This document shows, piece by piece, positions 16,182 to 20,588 of a stretch of DNA of 20,588 bases. Every line of letters begins with the position of its first letter. The stretch's first letter is position 1. This stretch comes from Bacteroidales bacterium. Its GTDB lineage: Bacteria > Bacteroidota > Bacteroidia > Bacteroidales > F082. The notes under the pieces are model-generated. The model did not search any database and had not been told where the DNA came from. It was given only the letters and a program-made list of their open reading frames with translations. The translations under genes and the position numbers were made by a program. Where the stretch lies: the NCBI GenBank assembly GCA_023229245.1, contig JALNZU010000048.1, forward strand, positions 1 to 20,588. The letters run 5' to 3'.

Positions 16182-16445
16182 TTATCTGATCATAAACTCT
16201 GTATAACCGGCAGGCTGTCCCGGGTGTATCACAACTTCTCTGATACGTGCCCAGGCCGGTCCAATCCGTAGCCATTGGATAAACTCATCCAGACGCTCAC
16301 CTTCCGCTTCAATATACACCGACCCATCCGGCTTATTCTGAACAAAACCTGTGATCCGTAGAACCTCAGCTTGCTTTCGAGTGTGGTAACGGAACCCTAC
16401 ACCCTGTACCCTGCCATAAACTGTGATGATAGCAGCCTGATTCAT
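16182..16445 (-). CDS. acyP: Acylphosphatase
   Basis: An 87-residue acylphosphatase that hydrolyses the carboxyl-phosphate bond of acyl phosphates. The signature VYGRVQGVGFRYHTRKQA gives the phosphate-binding loop with catalytic R19. FVQNKPDGSVYIEAEG gives catalytic N37. The length and the beta-alpha-beta pattern fit the family exactly. Its ATG overlaps the stop codon of the upstream conserved unknown gene by 4 nt, so translation is probably coupled. Confidence 0.96.
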   Translation of the reverse strand: MNQAAIITVYGRVQGVGFRYHTRKQAEVLRITGFVQNKPDGSVYIEAEGERLDEFIQWLRIGPAWARIREVVIHPGQPAGYTEFMIR

Positions 16446-17011
16446 GGGTTGAGCCGTTTTTGAATAATCGTATCAAGAGTGTCGTAAAGCTGTTCGGGAT
16501 GAAAAGCACGCCAGTTGAAATCATCAAACTTACCACCAAAAGCAAGATAAAAATCTAAATGGGCCTGAATGAAATCGGCTATGACATGAGGTCTGAAATT
16601 CAAGCATATGATCCAGCCGTCATCAATATTATCAAACCATTCGGCATAATAATCATCGCCGTCAGAATGGAAATTCAATATGTTTTCACCGATTATTATA
16701 AAATGCCTGATATCTTTCTCAAGAAGCCACTCTATCACGCCGCGGTATAAAAACATAATATCGTTGTGCAACACATCGTTCCACTCTCCCATCAGCTCGA
16801 TAACACAAAACTTTTTCTCATAATGGCAATAAAGCAGTTTCCCATACAATGTCTGTGAGCCAAACTCATCCCATTGCGGATGGATCAGATAGTTATAAAT
16901 TGCATGGCTGCAATGGGTCAGACTATATTTTCTACCGTAGAATGGTGAATGCGTATCCCGCTCAGCGGTATAAAACTGTCGCCATGTATAGTGAGGTTCA
17001 ATATAATGCAT
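16442..17011 (-). CDS. Conserved hypothetical protein of Bacteroidota, translationally coupled to acylphosphatase
   Basis: A 189-residue soluble protein, rich in aromatic and acidic residues, with no signal peptide. Recognisable blocks are YNYLIHPQWDEFGSQTLYGK, IELMGEWNDVLHNDIMFLYR, FIIIGENILNFH, and then DDDYYAEWFDN-like and DDGWIICLNFR segments. I recall similar proteins from many Bacteroidota but no established function. The alternation of hydrophobic strands and helices suggests an alpha/beta fold. It lies 77 bp downstream of the DUF493 gene and overlaps acyP by 4 nt, so it is probably part of a minus-strand operon running from the LpxR-like gene. Confidence 0.82.
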   Translation of the reverse strand: MHYIEPHYTWRQFYTAERDTHSPFYGRKYSLTHCSHAIYNYLIHPQWDEFGSQTLYGKLLYCHYEKKFCVIELMGEWNDVLHNDIMFLYRGVIEWLLEKDIRHFIIIGENILNFHSDGDDYYAEWFDNIDDGWIICLNFRPHVIADFIQAHLDFYLAFGGKFDDFNWRAFHPEQLYDTLDTIIQKRLNP

Positions 17012-17088
17012 GCTTTTTATCTTTTTTACCGGTGAATGAGTGGAGATATTGAATCAATATGGAGATGTGTCGAACCATCGCAACCATT

Positions 17089-17391
17089 TTATAACGCAAA
17101 TTTGATACCCGGTATTTGTTTAAGTTCCCGATACAAGCTGTCCATCTGCTCTTTGTCTAACAGAGTTACTCGTATGCTGTGACTTACATAGCTTTGACGG
17201 CTACTCAGCTTTACTTCCAAAAAACTGAACGGTATTTTCAGTCTGAGCAGCATGCGTTCGATTTCTTGTTTCGACGCTCCGGTTTGCCGATCTAATTCAA
17301 CCACTACCTTAAGTTCGTAAGTAGTAGGAAAGACCAATGCTTCGGAGGGTGCAGGCTGAGCTTGCTGTTGCCTGTCTTTTGAAGTTGTCAT
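17089..17391 (-). CDS. DUF493 (YbeD-like) family protein
   Basis: A 100-residue protein with a low-complexity N-terminus (about 1-20, rich in Q, A and P) followed by a DUF493 domain: the strand FPTTYELKVVVE, a helix ending EIERMLLRL, the strands FLEVKLSSRQSYVSHSIRVTL and the helix EQMDSLYRELKQIPGIKFAL. E. coli YbeD is the best-known member, and its function is not settled. I place the start at 17391, two bases after the upstream stop codon. A longer in-frame start at 17427 would overlap the LpxR-like gene by 34 bp and adds a non-conserved N-terminus. It probably shares a transcript with the LpxR-like gene. Confidence 0.88.
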   Translation of the reverse strand: MTTSKDRQQQAQPAPSEALVFPTTYELKVVVELDRQTGASKQEIERMLLRLKIPFSFLEVKLSSRQSYVSHSIRVTLLDKEQMDSLYRELKQIPGIKFAL

Positions 17392-17393
17392 AG

Positions 17394-18614
17394 TTAAAAC
17401 AGATTTGAAATGGTGATCGCCCCCCATTGATGAGGCCGTCCTCCTTTAAATTCAGGCGTCAAAGATACCAGTTTTATACCGAAGCAATATTTATGGCTTA
17501 TATATGCTAACCCGAGATGGGCTTCAACTACTATGCGTTTTATTTTAGTGGGGTCAATGACATACGGACTTTTTCGGTTGAACATACCTCCCATCAGGCT
17601 CGCATTATAGCCCGTCAGATGCCCTTCAATCCCACCAAAGATCACTAAAGGTGAGTTGTTCACCATCCAATGCCGGTTGTCAGGTAACATATCCGTCCAC
17701 TGTGTCTTTGTTTTGAGTGTGTTGGTAGCCGGCGTAAAGCTGAAATTCTGTCCTAAGCTGATCCGGCTCAGATAGCTACCTGCTTGAAAACCGGCCTGAA
17801 GATCCATCCTGAACGAGGGCGTACGTATGAGCTCTTTGAGAATCGAAAGATTATAATTCAGCAAGAGGTCGTTAGCAATCTGAAACCGCCATCCGGTGGG
17901 GAATAAATGATGTGTCATTTCCTGTATGGCTGAGGCAAGAGAAGCTCTGCCAATCACACCAAGCTGTAGCTCCGATCGAAGCACCATACCTTTGGCATCA
18001 AACTGGCTGATACGGAAAAAATTAAGTAACAATATGCCTGAAAAAGGTCGGTCGCCATACACAATCTCAGTAGCCTCCGGATACATAGAAGTGTACATAT
18101 TTTGACGAAGGCTAAGCCCGTATTGATGGGTCTCAGCAGATCGCACAGCGGGAAAGAGCAGGGAAGGGAAAAACTTTTTTAAACCGGAATACATACATCC
18201 TATGGCAGCCCCATTGGTGAAATAATAATCCTTTTCGACGAAGATGTCGTTTTCAAACTCTATAAAGAAAAGCAAAGGGCCTGAGCTTAGAGTGTTTTCA
18301 TGCTGGAATGTTAGACTGTTCAATAGAAGTAGGCTTTCCTCCCTTCGTTCCAACGCATCCGCATCAAGCAGGGTGAGTACACCAATATTCTCTTGATAGG
18401 AATGTATAACAGTTACGGGTTCGTTTTCCTTCAACACAGCGGGTAAAGTTGGTATAAGTATCCTTGTAGAGGGTTCAGGCACCAAATCAGGTAATAAAGC
18501 CGTTTTGACTACAGAAACAGAACGGTGCAGTATAGCCTCCGACTGCATATGATCCTGAGGACACAGCAATACTATCAAACCGAAAAATATAGAGCGTAAA
18601 ATCCAACGCATCAT
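17394..18614 (-). CDS. Outer-membrane lipid A deacylase, LpxR family (DUF2219)
   Basis: A 406-residue protein with a signal sequence (about 1-25) and a beta-barrel region from about 113. The family hallmark FFIEFENDIFVEKDYYFTNG (116-135) supplies N122, D123 and T133, matching the catalytic Asn/Asp and Thr of Salmonella LpxR. The second half-site region LGVIGRASLASAIQEMTHHL (218-237) gives candidate catalytic histidines at 235/236, followed by the conserved GW (241-242). LpxR removes the 3'-acyloxyacyl chain of lipid A at the outer membrane. Oddly, about 85 residues (26-110) separate the signal peptide from the barrel; Salmonella LpxR has almost nothing there. It is the first gene of a probable operon with DUF493, an unknown and acyP. 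Confidence 0.85.
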   Translation of the reverse strand: MMRWILRSIFFGLIVLLCPQDHMQSEAILHRSVSVVKTALLPDLVPEPSTRILIPTLPAVLKENEPVTVIHSYQENIGVLTLLDADALERREESLLLLNSLTFQHENTLSSGPLLFFIEFENDIFVEKDYYFTNGAAIGCMYSGLKKFFPSLLFPAVRSAETHQYGLSLRQNMYTSMYPEATEIVYGDRPFSGILLLNFFRISQFDAKGMVLRSELQLGVIGRASLASAIQEMTHHLFPTGWRFQIANDLLLNYNLSILKELIRTPSFRMDLQAGFQAGSYLSRISLGQNFSFTPATNTLKTKTQWTDMLPDNRHWMVNNSPLVIFGGIEGHLTGYNASLMGGMFNRKSPYVIDPTKIKRIVVEAHLGLAYISHKYCFGIKLVSLTPEFKGGRPHQWGAITISNLF

Positions 18615-18658
18615 TTAATTTGTTGTCTCTTAAAACGACAGTTTACTTTGTTTTTGCA

Positions 18659-18666
18659 CAAAAATA
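18659..18666 (-). promoter_or_regulatory. -7 promoter element for the LpxR-like operon
   Basis: TATTTTTG on the minus strand is an exact TAnnTTTG match about 45 bases before the ATG. The -33 region has only a weak TTTC. Confidence 0.4.
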
Positions 18667-18721
18667 AGATTAAAAACCGATTGAAATAATTTTTGACAAA
18701 AGACAAAACGAACACCAGTAA

Positions 18722-18741
18722 CAATCCCGTAGGGACGAGAT
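18722..18741. repeat. REP-like palindrome
   Basis: AATCCCGTAGGGACGAGATT has nested complementary arms (TCCC/GGGA and AATC/GATT). Its CCCGTAGGGA core resembles the GTCCCGTACGGGAC and GTTCCTACGGAAC palindromes at about 4.1 kb, which suggests one REP family in this genome. Confidence 0.5.
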
Positions 18742-18888
18742 TAAAACAAAAAGACCTTATGAGCAAAAAAGTAAAGACCGAACATACAGGGCTTGATAAA
18801 CCGATAGGTGCATGTTGTTTTTACCAACAGCAACCAGGCAGTCATGGGCTATACCATTCATAGAAACAGTATTTTCACCTTATACTTT

Positions 18889-18916
18889 TTTGTTTTCCAG
18901 ATTTTTAATACATTTG
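18889..18916 (+). promoter_or_regulatory. Plus-strand promoter upstream of the AT-rich cassette
   Basis: TTTG (18889-18892), 16 nt, TACATTTG (18909-18916): an exact -7 match with a slightly short spacer. The nearest plus-strand coding remnant begins at about 19043, so this may be the original promoter of a gene now deleted, or it may drive the surviving genes. Confidence 0.45.
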
Positions 18917-19042
18917 TGCGACGCTTATTACAAAATGTAATAGCTAAAGTTGGAAAATTGAGGAGGAAATGAGGTATAATATCTCACTATAAAGACTAAA
19001 AAAAAGAAAAAAGAAGATGATGTTAAAATAAAATCAATTTAG

Positions 19043-19126
19043 CTTCAATACATAGGGGGTACACTTGATGCATCATATTTTGCTAATACCCCAGCATTTA
19101 TCATCGAAAAAATAGGCTTTCTATAA
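19043..19126 (+). pseudogene. Apparent C-terminal remnant of a lost upstream gene
   Basis: One open frame of 27 codons reads LQYIGGTLDASYFANTPAFI then IEKIGFL and stops at TAA (19124-19126), exactly abutting the ATG of the next gene at 19127. The frame is closed upstream by a TAG (19040-19042) and has no start codon. The balanced amino-acid composition and the zero-base junction are typical of the last codons of an upstream operon gene. The segment is short, so chance cannot be excluded. I do not recognise a family. Confidence 0.4.
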
Positions 19127-20029
19127 ATGATACTGAACGAAACATATTACAAAAATCTTTTGGAGAGGTTTAATGAAGTTGAACATCTTGAGACAAGCTT
19201 TTCCACGAATATTATCGCTTTAACTGTAAAAATTATTCTTAAACACTTTCAAGAAAACAAACTACTTCACATTAACTTTCAAAATGCAAAAGAAACAATA
19301 TTAGAAATCGGAAAAAAAATATTTATAGAATTTTCTAATGATATTTTTCTTAATCACTGCGATTTCCCTATCTTGGAAGAAGGAAGTCGTCTAAGAGATA
19401 AAAGAAATTATCGTGATGGTAGAAATCACGATTTTATTGTAAAGAAAGTAAAAAATGACAACTATACTCTCGAACATGTTAAAAAGAAGTACTCAATAAC
19501 TCCAACTTATGATTCATTAATAAAAAATTTCATTCCGATAGAACAAAGAGTAAGAAAAACAACATTAAAAGGATATTCAAAGTTTTTTTCAGACTTAAAT
19601 AAAGGAATAAAATCAGGCTTTACACCTACAAATTTTGAAAAGAAAATAGTCTTTATCGCAAAAAAATATCTGTGGGATGTCCTGCCAGATAGGAATAAAA
19701 TTCCATGCATTTATATTCCTAATCCGCGAGATGAAGATAATACATTAGAAATTAAGTCAATTCGAGCATTACCAGATTGTCTGACGTACTTTACTCCAAA
19801 ATATGAAGTTTGCTACTCTAACATCTTATTGAAAGGTGAAAAAGTCAAAACCATTGTTGTTTTTGACACAGAAGCAGATAAATTAGAGCAAATGATTGCC
19901 GACAAAAATCGATTTGATTTTAATATAATTGTTATTTCAAACAGTAATTTATCCAATTTGATAAAACATGAATCCATCCCATGTTGGAATTGGTTCAAAG
20001 AAGAATTTGAAATTGTGAATACGTTATGA
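19127..20029 (+). CDS. Unrecognised 300-residue protein, first surviving gene of an AT-rich cassette
   Basis: A soluble-looking 300-residue protein, very rich in K, N, I and F, unlike the neighbouring core genes. There is no signal peptide or membrane helix. Features include a charged patch with HDFIVKK near residue 109, KIPCIYIPNPRDEDN (about 197-211), ALPDCLTYFTPKYEVCYSNI, a strand-turn segment VKTIVVFDTEADKLEQMI (about 243-260) that looks like an alpha/beta fold, and a C-terminal IPCWNWFKEEFEI. I cannot assign it to a family. The ATG is directly preceded by the stop of an apparent gene remnant, and its TGA overlaps the next gene's ATG by 4 nt. AT-richness and tight coupling suggest a horizontally acquired operon, possibly for defence; that is inference only. 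Confidence 0.75.
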   Translation: MILNETYYKNLLERFNEVEHLETSFSTNIIALTVKIILKHFQENKLLHINFQNAKETILEIGKKIFIEFSNDIFLNHCDFPILEEGSRLRDKRNYRDGRNHDFIVKKVKNDNYTLEHVKKKYSITPTYDSLIKNFIPIEQRVRKTTLKGYSKFFSDLNKGIKSGFTPTNFEKKIVFIAKKYLWDVLPDRNKIPCIYIPNPRDEDNTLEIKSIRALPDCLTYFTPKYEVCYSNILLKGEKVKTIVVFDTEADKLEQMIADKNRFDFNIIVISNSNLSNLIKHESIPCWNWFKEEFEIVNTL

Positions 20030-20532
20030 TTAACTTTCGAAATATACCAAGCGATGAAATTGAAGGTTTTGTTAAAAAACTTGATAAAAAGTTAGCTTTT
20101 GTAAGTTCCGAATTTGGAATTGAATTAAAATCCTATGGAAGCATTTTACGAATTGGACTAAATGCCATCCAAAATGAAACAATTGAAAACTTGATTGAAA
20201 GGCTTAAAATTAACAAAGAACTGGAAAAAAAGTTGGATAACGTTGGAGGTTATACCACAGACTACCTCAATGAGAACAATCCGAAAACAGTATTATTTGA
20301 TTTACTTTTTTTCATAAAAGAAAATCAACCAAAACAGAAAATTCTCATTGATTTTTTAAATAAAACTGGCAAAAGATCAATTGCTATTGCTGACACTAAC
20401 GATTTAGATTTTATAAACCAACAAATTCACAATAGAAAAGTAGAAATAATTCCATATACAGCCTGTTTAATTCACAAACCTACAATTTACTTTCAAATCA
20501 CACCATTTTCCCCTTTTGAATTTTGGATTTAG
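20026..20532 (+). pseudogene. Unrecognised protein, apparently truncated by the 64-bp repeat
   Basis: The frame encodes 168 residues. The first ~145 look native: a helical N-terminus (EIEGFVKKLDKKL, ETIENLIERLKINKELEKKL), FDLLFFIKENQPKQKILIDF, and then a strand GKRSIAIADTNDLDFI (115-130) of the type seen at the start of a Rossmann or helicase-like domain. From codon 146 on, the residues (CLIHKPTIYFQITPFSPFEF) are encoded by the 64-bp repeat that also occurs at 4786-4849, so the original C-terminus has probably been lost. A further 56 bases to the window edge show no continuation I can read. The start overlaps the preceding gene's stop (ATGA). The shortened product may or may not be made; the family is unknown. 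Confidence 0.6.
20462..20525 (+). repeat. 64-bp dispersed repeat, copy 2
   Basis: It begins CCTGTTTAATTCACAAACCT and ends TTTTGAATTTTG, differing from the copy at 4786-4849 at four positions by eye. Both copies begin where a coding sequence is broken, in the same orientation relative to that coding sequence. Similarity stops a few bases after each end. Confidence 0.8.
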
Positions 20533-20588
20533 ACCCGAATTGAGCGGAAATCAAGATTAAACAGTTATTTCTCGAAATTTTAGACATA

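Larger units (their letters stand above)
18615..19126. other. Gene-poor boundary region between core genes and AT-rich cassette
   Basis: A 512-bp stretch with no complete gene I can support. It holds the promoter of the LpxR-like gene (18659-18666), a REP-like palindromic element (AATCCCGTAGGGACGAGATT at 18722-18741), and a plus-strand promoter (18889-18916) followed by a small imperfect hairpin (18923-18944, GCTTATTAC/GTAATAGC). An apparent gene tail lies at 19043-19126. It marks the change from ordinary chromosome to visibly more AT-rich DNA. Confidence 0.6.

Noticed and set aside
17392..17427. Longer start for the DUF493 gene
   Set aside because: It would overlap the upstream gene by 34 bp and add a non-conserved N-terminus; the ATG at 17391 sits two bases after the upstream stop, as expected for a coupled operon gene.
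18759..18863. A 34-codon plus-strand frame starting MSKKVKTEHTGLDKP, with a CC pair
   Set aside because: It is short and directly follows a REP-like palindrome. Its downstream part looks like repeat sequence rather than a conserved small protein, and no ribosome-binding site is visible.

Overview
This window looks like a chromosomal segment of a member of the Bacteroidota. The evidence is: a secreted subtilisin carrying a type IX secretion (T9SS) C-terminal sorting domain; repeated TAnnTTTG -7 promoter elements in place of a sigma70 -10 box; start codons with little or no Shine-Dalgarno sequence; stand-alone MnmD; and several families typical of this phylum. Most of the window is compact, ordinary chromosome. 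The two ends and the 4.0-5.05 kb stretch are scarred by repeats and mobile-element debris.

Layout. 1-650: a REP-like hairpin next to an envelope protein of the FN3-like repeat type that seems to be cut short. 819-1502 (-): mnmD, tRNA wobble-uridine modification. 1827-3997 (+): a tight pair of nuclease genes, a DEDDy 3'-5' exonuclease followed by a RecB/Cas4-like Fe-S nuclease whose DUF2779-like C-terminal half has lost its expected catalytic motif. 4014-4752: a REP array and an IS200-type transposase gene broken by one amber codon. 4787-5026: a 64-bp repeat that cuts off a decayed GIY-YIG-like gene fragment. 5054-8797 (-): two exported peptidases (S8 with a T9SS tail, and M1). 9006-11041 (+): an aldehyde dehydrogenase overlapping trmD. 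11027-14134 (-): an exported PIMT-type methyltransferase followed by a multi-pass membrane spermidine-synthase-like protein. 14274-14810 (+): a conserved unknown with an SH3/Tudor-like N-terminus. 14845-14919 (-): tRNA-Val(GAC). 15152-16177 (+): an agmatinase/arginase-family enzyme. 16182-18614 (-): LpxR-like lipid A deacylase, a DUF493 protein, a conserved unknown and acylphosphatase, in a probable operon. 18615-19126: a gene-poor stretch with a REP-like sequence, an orphan promoter and an apparent gene tail. 19043-20532 (+): an AT-rich, tightly coupled and apparently truncated operon of unrecognised genes.

The most unusual material is at the right end. Two unrecognised genes overlap by 4 nt and are preceded, with zero spacing, by what looks like the last 27 codons of a lost gene. 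The last gene ends inside the same 64-bp repeat found next to the broken transposase 15.6 kb away. This looks like the wreck, or the edge, of a horizontally acquired multi-gene cassette, possibly a defence system. I cannot identify the family from sequence alone. The nuclease pair at 1.8-4.0 kb is intact and is the other candidate for a little-studied functional module.
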